From: DATMRF01 sp035566435
Lineage (GTDB): Bacteria > Verrucomicrobiota > Verrucomicrobiia > Limisphaerales > UBA8199
NCBI GenBank assembly: GCA_035566435.1
Contig: DATMRF010000083.1
Coordinates: 62,001-126,000 of the forward strand
Length of the DNA stretch: 64,000 nucleotides
Direction of reading: 5' to 3'
The notes beneath the pieces are model-generated. The model did no database searches, had not been told where the DNA came from, and worked only from the letters and a program-made list of their open reading frames with translations. Positions 25,306 to 33,598 of the stretch are shown in pieces. Each line of letters starts with the position of its first letter. The first letter of the stretch is position 1. Position numbers and translations under genes: made by a program.

Positions 25306-26139
25306 TCAAGGCCATTCCAAGTGCGGCTGGTGGTCGTTGTTCCAGCGACAGAGTGCCTCATCGGTTCGAGCCGTCCAGCGATTCGTTTTGCCATACTCGA
25401 CGTGCGAATCGCAGAACAGGACATTGGCCCCGCGCGAATGACGATCGCCGGTGAGCCGCTTGAACAGAAAATCCGCCTGCTCCCCTAACGGCTGATCATC
25501 GCCGTCGTCGGGCACGACAGAAAATTGGTAATCACCCGCCGCAATCATGTCGGCCGGATTCGTTACCCTGGATTCAGCGACGCACGGCCCCCAAGGTGAG
25601 GCGAATGAGCCTTGCGCCGTAAACCCGAAGCCGCTTAAGCCGAGGCTTGGCGATGGCGTTACGCCTGGAGCCGTTCCATAGGAATTGTAACCATAGCTTA
25701 GGTTGGGGCCCATGTCTCCGTCGTAATCGAAAGACCAGTTGAGATCGACGGTGTTATTCGTCCCCACGAGCGCCGGACACAAAAACAATCCCCGATTACC
25801 AGCAGCGTAGGCCAGCAATTTGCCATCCCACCACGTGAGCCGCATGATCTCTTGGGGCTCGTAGGGACCGGGAGGTTGAAAGCAAAACGGCGGATATTTC
25901 TGAAAGTCGTCCACATAGAGGCGCAGGGCTACTCCGAGCTGATGCAAATTGCTGGTGCACCTGGCACGGAGGGCGGCGGACCTGGCCCGGGACAGGGCTG
26001 GAAGCAACAGGGCAGCCAGAATTGCGATGATCGCTATGACGACCAGCAATTCGATGAGCGTAAAGGCAGGATTTCGGGTGAAGCTCGTGGCAGGTCCGAG
26101 GCTCTTGCCCAACTCGCGATGCCGGCGAAGCCCAATCAT
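25306..26139 (-). CDS. PVC-type pseudopilin with prepilin cleavage motif
   Basis: A 277-residue protein. A short basic leader is followed by the prepilin motif AFTLIELLVVIAIIAILAAL (E5 of the mature form present, Ala rather than Gly before the cleavage site, as is common in this phylum). The C-terminal part contains RHSRGANVLFCDSHVEY, the H-x9-DG-like processing-associated motif of Planctomycete/Verrucomicrobial pseudopilins. Such proteins occur in many copies and are thought to be exported through type IV pilus or type II secretion machinery; the individual function is unknown. No secretion genes are adjacent. Confidence 0.88.
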   Translation of the reverse strand: MIGLRRHRELGKSLGPATSFTRNPAFTLIELLVVIAIIAILAALLLPALSRARSAALRARCTSNLHQLGVALRLYVDDFQKYPPFCFQPPGPYEPQEIMRLTWWDGKLLAYAAGNRGLFLCPALVGTNNTVDLNWSFDYDGDMGPNLSYGYNSYGTAPGVTPSPSLGLSGFGFTAQGSFASPWGPCVAESRVTNPADMIAAGDYQFSVVPDDGDDQPLGEQADFLFKRLTGDRHSRGANVLFCDSHVEYGKTNRWTARTDEALCRWNNDHQPHLEWP

Positions 26140-26286
26140 ACCCTCTTTGATCCTAATTCATCGGTGGTCAAACTCAACGAGTTAGTTTGTAACGCGGTTG
26201 CAAGGTCCATCGTTTTGCAGCATCGTTCAGGCGCAAGCCTTGGCGAAGGTGAAGTCGCACTTCCCCCTTGCCCCCTACCTTCTGGG

Positions 26287-26499
26287 TCACTTCTTGAACA
26301 GCCAGAGGAATAGGGTCAGGATGAGGCTCACGAGCAGGCCGGTCATGAGCGGGAAGTAAAAGGTGAAGTTTCCGCGCGTATAATGGATATCACCCGGCAG
26401 CCGGCCCATCCAGCCCTTGCCGAATCCAGTCCAGAGCATCAGCCCCAGAGCGACCAGGAGCAGGCCGGCGATCACTAGAAACTTCCCGAGGTCATTCAT
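26287..26499 (-). CDS. DUF2905 small membrane protein
   Basis: A 70-residue protein with two membrane helices (about 6-25 and 49-67) joined by the loop GWMGRLPGDIHYTRGNFTFY, characteristic of the DUF2905 family. Function is unknown. It is often found near ruvB or queA in other bacteria; here it stands alone between a pseudopilin gene and a repeat-rich spacer. Confidence 0.9.
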   Translation of the reverse strand: MNDLGKFLVIAGLLLVALGLMLWTGFGKGWMGRLPGDIHYTRGNFTFYFPLMTGLLVSLILTLFLWLFKK

Positions 26500-26572
26500 C
26501 CGGGCCTAATGGTATGCCCGGGCGGGCGTTTTGCCAAGGGCCTCGCAAGCGACCGGCTGCACAGAAAGGGGA

Positions 26573-26958
26573 GGAATTGAAACCGCGAAAGACGCAGCGC
26601 GGCAAGGGCGCAACCAAAGGCAGGAGAAAATAACCGCGGAATACGCGGAACACGCGGAACAAACGGATCGAGGACGAGGAAGAGAACGAGGACGAGGACG
26701 ACGAGGATTTGCGCGGGTTGGAGGATTCCGAGGGGGAGGAGGAAAGTTTTTGCCACGAAAAGGCACAAAAAAACGGCAGAAGGGCAGGAGGCGAGAACCG
26801 AGGGCGGAGGGCAGTAATCAGTGGTCAGTAATCAGTAATCGGTGAAGGAATTGAAACCGCGGATGACACAGCGCAGCGGAGCCGCAACCAAAAGCAGGAG
26901 AAAATAACCGCGGAATACGCGGAACAAACGGATCGAGGACGAGGATGAGGATTTGCGC
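26573..26958. repeat. Direct repeat pair in spacer
   Basis: Copy 1 (26573-26715) and copy 2 (26847-26958) share GGAATTGAAACCGCG, then CAACCAAAGGCAGGAGAAAA or close variants, CCGCGGAATACGCGG, AACAAACGGATCGAGGACGA and a final GAGGATTTGCGC. Copy 1 has extra internal word repeats (CGCGGAACA and GAGGACGA). The 586-base gap between DUF2905 and the OmpA-like gene holds no other feature I can support. Confidence 0.85.
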
Positions 26959-27085
26959 AAGCTGCGGAAGCTTTGAGGGAGAGGAATACGGAGGGGTGGC
27001 TTTCGCTGTGGGTTTTCCTGCTTTGTTCCTGGTGAAGATCAGGGACGCGGTGGAACGCGTCCTTACCGTTCTGGTAACGGCGCGG

Positions 27086-27892
27086 TTACTCTGGTGGCGG
27101 TGGTGCGGTGGTGCTGGGGACGGATTGGACCGGGGCATTCGTGGTCAGAGTCGGTGCCTTGGGCAGCGAGTTGGTCCCGGCTGGGGCGGCGACGTCTGCG
27201 CCGGCCATTTCTTCGGAGAGGATGGTGATAGCGATGCGGCGGTTGCGGGCGCGACCTTCGGTGGTGGAGTTGTCGGCGACGGGCCGGAACTCGCCGTAGC
27301 CGACCGCGCCGAGGCGGCGAGGATCGACGCCGGCTTTCTCAGTGAGAAAGCGCACAGCGGCAGTGGCGCGCGCGGTGGAGAGTACCCAGTTGCTGGGGAA
27401 ACGGCTGCGCGCAGATGCTCGGATGGGGACGTTGTCGGTGTGGCCGATGACGTGGATTTTTATGTTCGGATGCTGAGCGAGGATGGCGGCAACTTTGAGG
27501 AGTACGGCTTCGCCGCCGGGCTTGAGCTCAGCTTCGCCGGAATCGAACAATACGCGGTCGAGGATGTTGACGGTGAGTTTGCCCTGGAGCTGGGAGATGG
27601 TGACGTCCTTGGATTCGAGGGCGGCGCGCATTTCGTCTTCGAGGCTCCGGTGGGACTGAACAACGGCGGCGGTTTCCTTTTGCAATTCGGCGATGCGGTC
27701 TTGGGCTTCGGCGAGTTTGTCTTTCAGGTTGGCCGATTCGGTGTCGGTTTTGGCAGCGGCGGCACGTGCTTGGACCAGGGCGGCCTGGGCCTGGTCGAGT
27801 ATCCGTTTCTTGTCGTACGAGGAATAGCCGAGCAGACCCACGAGCAGGAGCACTGTGAGGATGCTGGCGATGATCCAGGTTTCTTTAGGCAT
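27086..27892 (-). CDS. OmpA/MotB-like peptidoglycan-associated membrane protein
   Basis: A 268-residue protein: an N-terminal membrane helix (about 7-24), a coiled coil (about 27-105, heptads rich in A, L and K), then an OmpA-type peptidoglycan-binding domain (about 105-225) with VLFDSGEAELKPGGEAVL, IHVIGHTDNVPI and LGAVGYGEFRPVADNSTTEGRARNRRI. It should be anchored in the inner membrane with the OmpA domain on the cell wall, like MotB or TolR-associated proteins. A Pro/Thr-rich tail closes it. No flagellar or Tol genes are adjacent, so a structural envelope role is most likely. Confidence 0.9.
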   Translation of the reverse strand: MPKETWIIASILTVLLLVGLLGYSSYDKKRILDQAQAALVQARAAAAKTDTESANLKDKLAEAQDRIAELQKETAAVVQSHRSLEDEMRAALESKDVTISQLQGKLTVNILDRVLFDSGEAELKPGGEAVLLKVAAILAQHPNIKIHVIGHTDNVPIRASARSRFPSNWVLSTARATAAVRFLTEKAGVDPRRLGAVGYGEFRPVADNSTTEGRARNRRIAITILSEEMAGADVAAPAGTNSLPKAPTLTTNAPVQSVPSTTAPPPPE

Positions 27893-28030
27893 GGGGGGCG
27901 GCGGCGGCGGCGGCGGCGGCGGCGGATTAATGGATTAATGGATTGGTGGATTAGTGGATTGGTGGATTGGTGCAGTGGTGGAGTGGTGCAGTGGTGGAGT
28001 GGTGGAGTGGTGGAGTGGTGGAGTGATGGA
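27893..28030. repeat. (GGC)n microsatellite and iterated GGATTGGTG / AGTGGTGG words
   Basis: Immediately before the OmpA-like start (minus strand) lies a run of about nine GGC triplets (27897-27925), then ATTAATGG and ATTGGTGG words (27925-27970), then AGTGGTGG words (27970-28025). The ATTAATGG words match those at 17168-17205 on the other strand. Confidence 0.85.
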
Positions 28031-28106
28031 GTGCAGCCGTGATGGGTGAAACCGTTAAAATGTTAAAGCGTCGAGGACTCATGCGTTCAAAAATTAAGGT
28101 GAATTA

Positions 28107-28514
28107 TCAGGGTTTCAGTCCGAATCCGATTTGCGCGAAATGGCGGTCGGTCGTTAAGACTTCGCGAATCTTAAGCTCTCTCATGACGGTGAGGCTCGTG
28201 CAGTCGGTGAACGAAAAAGCTTTGTCACGGTAGCGGAAGAAGAATGCGCGGGCGGCATCGGCACGGTCCAGGCCGATGAACTCCCAGCGGATTCGGGTAC
28301 TGCCCTCGATTTGCCGCCACCAGGCTTCCGCCGCCGGCAACCCCAACCGCATCCTGAGCAAGGTCAAGGTTTCGTCCACGATGCAATCTGTGGTGACGAG
28401 GAGACCGCCCTGTTCGAGCCACTGATCTCGGGCGGCCATGGCACGCCCGTGAGCCGGATCGTTTTCATCGGCGCACGACAGCCAGCCGGCGGTATCGACA
28501 AAAAGCCCCTTCAT
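28107..28514 (-). CDS. PIN-domain ribonuclease toxin (VapC-like)
   Basis: A 135-residue PIN protein with the expected acidic residues: D7 in FVDTAGW, E in IVDETLTLL, D in SFTDCTS and D in TTDRHFAQIG. These bind Mg or Mn for single-strand RNA cleavage. It overlaps the upstream antitoxin gene by 4 bases (ATGA), typical of coupled toxin-antitoxin pairs. The RNA target cannot be read from sequence. Confidence 0.88.
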   Translation of the reverse strand: MKGLFVDTAGWLSCADENDPAHGRAMAARDQWLEQGGLLVTTDCIVDETLTLLRMRLGLPAAEAWWRQIEGSTRIRWEFIGLDRADAARAFFFRYRDKAFSFTDCTSLTVMRELKIREVLTTDRHFAQIGFGLKP

Positions 28515-28759
28515 TTGCCGTAAAGAAAGGCGTCATGGTCAGCGGAGCTGCGGTCGTCTTTCGAACGGCCGACCGGTTTGGCTCGATATAAGGAGTCGTG
28601 GTTCAGGTCGCCGAGCGCCTCAGGAGCGGCGGTGACCGGTACGACCTGGAAAGCAGGGCGGCTGCGGTAAAGCACGGTAAAGCGGGCTCCGCGCCGGACC
28701 TTGGCGACGACCTTGGGCAGGGAGGCTCTGAGTTCTTTTGCGCTAATCAGCGTATTCAT
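28511..28759 (-). CDS. Antitoxin of the PIN toxin (Phd/YefM-like)
   Basis: An 82-residue protein: the N-terminal part MNTLISAKELRASLPKVVAK with FTVLYRSRPAFQVVPV resembles the DNA-binding half of Phd/YefM-type antitoxins, and an acidic, probably disordered C-terminal tail (DDRSSADHDAFLYGK) would wrap the toxin. It precedes the PIN toxin gene with a 4-base overlap. The promoter should lie in the 65 bases between it and the terminator of the structured RNA. Confidence 0.82.
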   Translation of the reverse strand: MNTLISAKELRASLPKVVAKVRRGARFTVLYRSRPAFQVVPVTAAPEALGDLNHDSLYRAKPVGRSKDDRSSADHDAFLYGK

Positions 28760-28824
28760 CTGAAGTTCATCTTAAGTTAAACCTAAAAGAGAGTCAATTC
28801 GGGAGCGAGGCAGAAAGGGGGTAC

Positions 28825-28869
28825 CGAAAAACATAAAGTCCCTGCCCAACCTTGCGGTCGGACAGGGAC
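28825..28869 (-). terminator. Strong intrinsic terminator of the structured RNA
   Basis: On the minus strand GTCCCTGTCCGACC pairs with GGTTGGGCAGGGAC (28838-28869), a 14-bp stem with two G-U pairs and a GCAA tetraloop, followed by TTTATGTTTTT. It separates the RNA from the antitoxin gene downstream. Confidence 0.92.
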
Positions 28870-29704
28870 CAAATGGGGGATGGGAGTTCGCCATGCTCTC
28901 TTTCCCGTGCTGGCATTTGGCGCCTCACAGGGAGGCTGCCAGCTTCCCGACGCTATTCTCCACGGCAAGCGGAGTCACCGGCCTCGTAGCAGGGCCGTCC
29001 AGCGCCTTGCGGCCGCTGGATTATTGAGTGAGGCTTTTCAGCTCGCTTGGGCTGGTGGTTGCGCCACCGGCTTGCGAACCAGGTAAAGACACGTCTATGA
29101 CTGCTTGTCCACGTCTTCACCAGCTAGCGCCGGGTCAGCCGCCGTTTTTGACGGCGCGTTCGCCCGGTGCCACGGGTCTCGCCTCTTCTCTCTCAGGTTG
29201 CCTTTCATCCACAGACCAGCGGTAGCGTTTTTACCATCGCCGGCGTTTCGGAAGGTTATCACGGGTCCTGCCGAGACCCCGTGTCCTTCGCGGTGCGTGC
29301 GCTCACTTTGTCCGCCTTTCGGCGTTTTTCCTTTGGCTGACCTCCTTTCGGAGACCGCCAGAGTCGCCCGCCCGTGCTGATGCACAGTAGCAACCGTATA
29401 CCCTCTGGGTAACTGCCATTCGCCCGAGCTCGAAACCGGCCCGGACTACTTAACCCGACTCGGAGCAGCTTCTAATCGCTCCTCGCCGCGCAGTCCCTTT
29501 TTCGCGTGTACTGACGATGCGCGAACATCGCCAGAGGAACTGGTGAATCTTGTCTCCGCCCCCGAACCTTTCGATCCGGCTTAAGAGAGGCTAAGCCAAC
29601 CAGCCTGGCCCAACCGTTCCCCAGTCACCTGGGATTATCCTTGAAACGTCCGGCCTCAACCTGTTGATTGCCGCCGTCCGTCTCAGTTCTTTCAATGAAC
29701 TGGG
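28825..29704 (-). ncRNA. Candidate large structured non-coding RNA (about 880 nt)
   Basis: No credible protein gene exists from 28760 to 29897, but the minus strand folds into many stable local hairpins. Loops are GNRA only when read on this strand: CTCC-GAAA-GGAG (29342-29353), CGCC-GAAA-GGCG (29313-29324), CCGGATC-GAAA-GGTTCGG (29562-29579), CCCAG-GTGA-CTGGG (29620-29633), and GCAA loops at 28998-29020 and in the terminator. Others are TACCC-AGA-GGGTA (29399-29411), GTGC-ATCA-GCAC (29374-29385), GGTGG/CCACC (29054-29068), a two-part stem 29251-29289, and CTGGCA/TGCCAG enclosing GCCTC/GAGGC (28910-28942). A promoter-like pair precedes it and an intrinsic terminator ends it. I see no match to RNase P, tmRNA, SRP RNA or group II intron landmarks. 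Confidence 0.75.
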
Positions 29705-29710
29705 GACAGC

Positions 29711-29738
29711 TTATCAAACTTTCTACGGCTTACAACAA
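29711..29738 (-). promoter_or_regulatory. Promoter-like sequence of the structured RNA
   Basis: On the minus strand TTGTTG (29738-29733) and TGATAA (29716-29711) are separated by 16 bases, in a locally AT-rich stretch. Transcription would begin near 29704, just before the first hairpin (GTTC/GAAC). Confidence 0.5.
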
Positions 29739-29897
29739 AAACTTATGCACATTTTATTCACCGATTTCCGGCGGTGAACAACCGGCGAACAACTCCTGGC
29801 AGCCCGGAAATACGCGGTCCTTTTCGCGTGGCCTCTAAAAATTATTCACCGCAAAAGGCAGTAAGGGCCCGGCGCTGTGAACAAGTACCCGAACGAA

Positions 29898-31151
29898 CTA
29901 CAGGTGCTCGATGATGTTATCGCCGAACTGCGAGCACTTGATTTCCGTCGCGCCGGGCATCTGGCGCGCGAAATCATACGTGACCCGCTTGGAGCCAATC
30001 GCGCCGGTCAAGCCCTTGAGGATGAGGTCAGCGGCTTCCGTCCAGCCCAGATAGCGGAACATCATCTCGCCGCTTAAGACGACGCTGCCCGGATTGACTC
30101 TATCCTGGTTGGCGTATTTGGGCGCGGTGCCGTGGGTCGCCTCGAAGATGGCGTGGCCGGAGACATAGTTGATGTTGCCGCCGGGGGCGATGCCGATGCC
30201 GCCGACCTGCGCCGCCAGAGCGTCGCTCAGATAATCGCCGTTGAGGTTCAAGGTCGCGATCACATCGAAATCTTCGGGGCGAGTGAGCACTTGCTGCAGG
30301 GTGATGTCAGCGATGGCGTCCTTGACGGTGACGCCCTGGGGCAGGCGGCACCAGGGTCCGCCATCGAGTTCGGTGGCGCCGAACTCGCGTTTGGCGAGAT
30401 CGTAGCCCCAGTCACGGAACGCGCCTTCGGTGTATTTCATGATGTTGCCCTTGTGGACCAGCGTGAGGCTTTTGCGCCGCTGGCGCACGGCGTATTCGAG
30501 GGCGGCGCGCACCAGCCGCTCGGTCCCGGGACGGCTTACCGGTTTGATGCCCAGGCCCACCTGATCCGGGGCTTCCTTGCCAAAACGGATCTTCTTGAGG
30601 GCCGCGGGCAGCTCGCGCTCCATGAAATCGAGCAGTTTTTTCGCCTCGGGACTGCCGGCCTGATAGTCGATCCCGGCGTAGATGTCCTCCGTGTTCTCGC
30701 GAAAGATGACCATGTTCACCTTTTCCGGATGCTTCACCGGCGAAGGAACCCCCTGAAAATATTGCACCGGGCGCAGGCACACATAAAGGTCGAGCATCTG
30801 CCGGAGCGCGACGTTCAGCGAACGAATCCCTCCGCCGACGGGGGTCGTCAGCGGGCCTTTGATGCCGACCAGGAATTCCCGGAACGCTTCGACCGTGTCG
30901 TCCGGCAGCCAGTTGTCGAATTTGTTCTTGGCCGTTTCCCCGGCAAAGACCTCGAACCAGGCGACCTTCCGCTTGCCGCTGTAGGCCATCTGCACCGCCG
31001 CGTCGAACACACGCTGGCTCGCCGCCCAAATGTCCGGGCCGGTGCCGTCCCCGCGAATGAAAGGGAGGATGGGATTCTCAGGGACGTTTAACTTCCCGTT
31101 TTGGACCGAAATCTTGCCGCCCGGGGGCGGGGTTACGTCTTTGTAGGCCAT
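29898..31151 (-). CDS. icd: NADP-dependent isocitrate dehydrogenase
   Basis: A 417-residue enzyme oxidising isocitrate to 2-oxoglutarate. The substrate loop SLNVALRQ and ENTEDIYAGIDY are present. The cofactor segment HGTAPKYANQDRVNPGSVVL carries the Lys-Tyr pair that selects NADP in the E. coli enzyme, and overall similarity to that homodimeric type is high up to the C-terminal KCSQFGDNIIEHL. It is monocistronic; the candidate structured RNA lies about 190 bases downstream on the same strand. KorA, which uses 2-oxoglutarate or another 2-oxoacid, is at the right end of the window. Confidence 0.96.
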   Translation of the reverse strand: MAYKDVTPPPGGKISVQNGKLNVPENPILPFIRGDGTGPDIWAASQRVFDAAVQMAYSGKRKVAWFEVFAGETAKNKFDNWLPDDTVEAFREFLVGIKGPLTTPVGGGIRSLNVALRQMLDLYVCLRPVQYFQGVPSPVKHPEKVNMVIFRENTEDIYAGIDYQAGSPEAKKLLDFMERELPAALKKIRFGKEAPDQVGLGIKPVSRPGTERLVRAALEYAVRQRRKSLTLVHKGNIMKYTEGAFRDWGYDLAKREFGATELDGGPWCRLPQGVTVKDAIADITLQQVLTRPEDFDVIATLNLNGDYLSDALAAQVGGIGIAPGGNINYVSGHAIFEATHGTAPKYANQDRVNPGSVVLSGEMMFRYLGWTEAADLILKGLTGAIGSKRVTYDFARQMPGATEIKCSQFGDNIIEHL

Positions 31152-31237
31152 GGTAAGATTTAATTTTGAAATTCAGATTCTCGATGATCGCGAGTGTGGA
31201 GAGATACCCCCGGGCAAATGGAAAGCAAGCACAGACG

Positions 31238-33220
31238 CTACGCGAGGGCGCTTTCGGGCAAGACCGGGGCGTGGGCGAACTCGGCCCTTACCTTGGCGAT
31301 GGTGTTTTCGACCGTCAGGCCGTACTTGCGCCGCAGGTCATCGACGCTGGTGGCATGCTCGATGAACTGGTCCGGCCAGCCGATTTGGATGACCGGTGTC
31401 GAAATCCGCTTTTCATTCAGGAATTCCAGCACGGCGCTGCCGTAGCCTCCTGCCAGCACATGGTCTTCGAGGGTCACCAGCACCTCGGAGCCCCGGGCGA
31501 AAAACTCCGTTACCCCGGCATCGAGCGGCTTGATAAACCGCGGATTGATGAGAGCCACATCGTATCCCTCCGCGGCCAACTGTTCCACCACCTGCCGTCC
31601 CAGCCGCGTCATGTTTCCCAGACCGAACAGCGCGACCTTGCGGCCTCCGTTATTGGCGAAGCTCTGGAGGATCTCCGCTTTGCCCACTTCGAGCAGCTGC
31701 GGCTGTTCCTTGACCGGCACACCCTCGGCCGGGCCGCGCGGGTACCGGATGAAGGTGGGATGACGCTCCTGGGTCGCGGTGAACATCATGTCCACCAGCT
31801 CATCCTCGTCTTTGGGGGCCATCAGGATGCAATTGGGCACGTGCCGCAGGTAAGCGATGTCGAACAGACCGTGGTGCGTGGGGCCGTCCTGGGCGGACAA
31901 CCCGGCGCGGTCCATGCAGAAGGTTACCGGCAAATCCTGCAGCGCGGCATCATGGACGATGCAGTCGTAGGCGCGTTGGAGAAAAGTGGAGTAGATCGCG
32001 CAAATCGGATGGTAGCCGGCGCTGGCCATGCCGCAGGCGAACAGGACGCCATGCTCTTCGGCGATGCCGACATCGTAGTAGCGATTGGGCATGGCCTTCT
32101 CCAAAAACTTCAGGCTGGTGCCGGTGGGCATGGCGGCAGTGATGCCGACCACGGTGTTGTCGAGTTGGCAGAGTTTCACCATGGCCTGACCGAAGACGTC
32201 CTGCCAGTTCGGCGGGGTTCCGGGCTTGACCGGGAGTGTCGCGCCGGTCGAGACGTCGTAAGGGCCCAGGCCGTGAAATTTTTCCGGATTCTTGAGTGCC
32301 GCGTCGAAGCCTTTGCCCTTTTTGGTCAAGATGTGAATGACCAGGGGATGGTCGCAGGTCCTGGCGAACTCAAGCGTGTTGATTAGCAGCGGCAGGTCAT
32401 GCCCATCGATGGGGCCGAGGTAGCGCAGGCCCATCTCTTCGAAGATCAGGCTGCTGCCGTAACCGCCACGGCCATCGGCTTCGAGCGCGCTGTAGGTCGG
32501 ACGCAGCCCCACCTCAGTGAGCGCGCCTTTAAAACCTTCCTCGGCTTTATGCGCCAGTTTCAAAGCGAGCTCACCCTTGGGCAGTCGCCGCAGGAACCGC
32601 TCAAAATCCCGCGCCAGTTTATTATAGGAAGGATGGGTAATGAGCTTGTTGAGGTAACTGGAGATGGCGCCGACGTTCTTGGCGATGCTCCATTCGTTAT
32701 CGTTGAGAATGCCGATGAACCGTTTGGTGGTCTGGGCGATGTTGTTCATCGCCTCGAACGAGATGCCGTTTGTCAACGCCGCGTCGCCGAAAATGGCGAT
32801 GACATTTTCGTCGGTGCCGCGTTGGTCGCGCGCGGCGCAGATGCCCAGCGCCGCGGAGAGCGCGGTCCCGGCATGGGCCGCGCCATAGCAATCGTGCTCG
32901 CTCTCGGTGCGCAGGGCGAACCCGCTCAGGCCCTCGGTGCTGCGAATGGTGCGAAAGCGAGCGCGCCGGCCGGTGAGCAGCTTGTGGACGTAGGCCTGGT
33001 GACTGACGTCCCACACGAATTTGTCCTTTGGCGTGGTGAAGACGTAATGCAGCGCGAGCGTCAACTCCACGACTCCCAGATTGGGACCCAGATGTCCACC
33101 GTTCTTGGACAAACCGGCGATCATTTCCTGGCGGATTTCCTCGGCCAGCCGCAGTAACTGCTCTGCGGTCAATTTCTTGACCTGCGCCGGGCTGTCCACC
33201 AAGTCCAGGTATTGGCTCAT
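31238..33220 (-). CDS. dxs: 1-deoxy-D-xylulose-5-phosphate synthase
   Basis: A 660-residue thiamine-diphosphate enzyme that joins pyruvate and glyceraldehyde 3-phosphate for isoprenoid, thiamine and pyridoxal synthesis. The ThDP motif is FGDAALTNGISFEAMNN; the usual GDGA is GDAA, a variant also seen in Chlamydiae-type Dxs. The pyrimidine domain has the catalytic Glu in GIAEEHGV and the CMDRAGLSAQDGPTHHG segment. The C-terminal transketolase domain is complete. It starts 3 bases after the xseB stop, so the two form an operon; xseB-dxs pairing is common. Confidence 0.95.
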   Translation of the reverse strand: MSQYLDLVDSPAQVKKLTAEQLLRLAEEIRQEMIAGLSKNGGHLGPNLGVVELTLALHYVFTTPKDKFVWDVSHQAYVHKLLTGRRARFRTIRSTEGLSGFALRTESEHDCYGAAHAGTALSAALGICAARDQRGTDENVIAIFGDAALTNGISFEAMNNIAQTTKRFIGILNDNEWSIAKNVGAISSYLNKLITHPSYNKLARDFERFLRRLPKGELALKLAHKAEEGFKGALTEVGLRPTYSALEADGRGGYGSSLIFEEMGLRYLGPIDGHDLPLLINTLEFARTCDHPLVIHILTKKGKGFDAALKNPEKFHGLGPYDVSTGATLPVKPGTPPNWQDVFGQAMVKLCQLDNTVVGITAAMPTGTSLKFLEKAMPNRYYDVGIAEEHGVLFACGMASAGYHPICAIYSTFLQRAYDCIVHDAALQDLPVTFCMDRAGLSAQDGPTHHGLFDIAYLRHVPNCILMAPKDEDELVDMMFTATQERHPTFIRYPRGPAEGVPVKEQPQLLEVGKAEILQSFANNGGRKVALFGLGNMTRLGRQVVEQLAAEGYDVALINPRFIKPLDAGVTEFFARGSEVLVTLEDHVLAGGYGSAVLEFLNEKRISTPVIQIGWPDQFIEHATSVDDLRRKYGLTVENTIAKVRAEFAHAPVLPESALA

Positions 33221-33223
33221 ACG

Positions 33224-33508
33224 CTATTCGGCTTCCGACTCCGCGGCCGGCACGGCTTTGAGCTTCAACTCGCCCGCGGAATTCCTTTCCAATTGTTGAA
33301 TTTTAACTTCTGCCTCGGCCAGCTTATCCTGGCAGATCCGGGCCAATTGCGTGCCCTCTTCATACTTGCTGAGCAGGGCGTCCAGAGGCAAGTCCTGCGA
33401 CTCCATCGCTTCCACGATGGCTTCCAGCTTCTTCAAAGCCTCTTCAAAAGGCAAATTCGCGCCTTTGGCGGTGCTGTTTTGGCCCGGGTTCTTCGAAGTG
33501 CTCGCCAC
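33224..33508 (-). CDS. xseB: Exodeoxyribonuclease VII small subunit
   Basis: A 94-residue helical hairpin protein with the family signature LPFEEALKKLEAIVEAME and DLPLDALLSKYEEGTQLARIC, then KLAEAEVKIQQL. Several copies bind XseA to form the exonuclease that trims single-strand DNA in both directions. xseA is not in the window. The Pro/Glu-rich tail is probably disordered. It heads the xseB-dxs operon. Confidence 0.93.
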   Translation of the reverse strand: MASTSKNPGQNSTAKGANLPFEEALKKLEAIVEAMESQDLPLDALLSKYEEGTQLARICQDKLAEAEVKIQQLERNSAGELKLKAVPAAESEAE

Positions 33509-33598
33509 AATCTCGAAGACTAAGATAACTCCCCCGGCGCGTCCAGCCTGTAGTCAGGGTCTTGGAATTGGTATTCAAACTGCTGCTTAAAGGGGTTG

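Noticed and set aside
29095..29385. A 96-codon open frame inside the structured RNA region
   Set aside because: It is basic and Gly/Arg-rich with no hydrophobic core and spans several GNRA hairpins; RNA structure explains the region better.
29430..29455. RNase P RNA, suggested by AGTCCGGGC on the minus strand
   Set aside because: The rest of the conserved RNase P core (GAGGAAAGTCC context and the ACAGAA...CCGGCTTA end) is missing.
28825..29704. Group II intron
   Set aside because: No domain V-like hairpin or reverse transcriptase frame was seen, and the flanks are not an interrupted gene.
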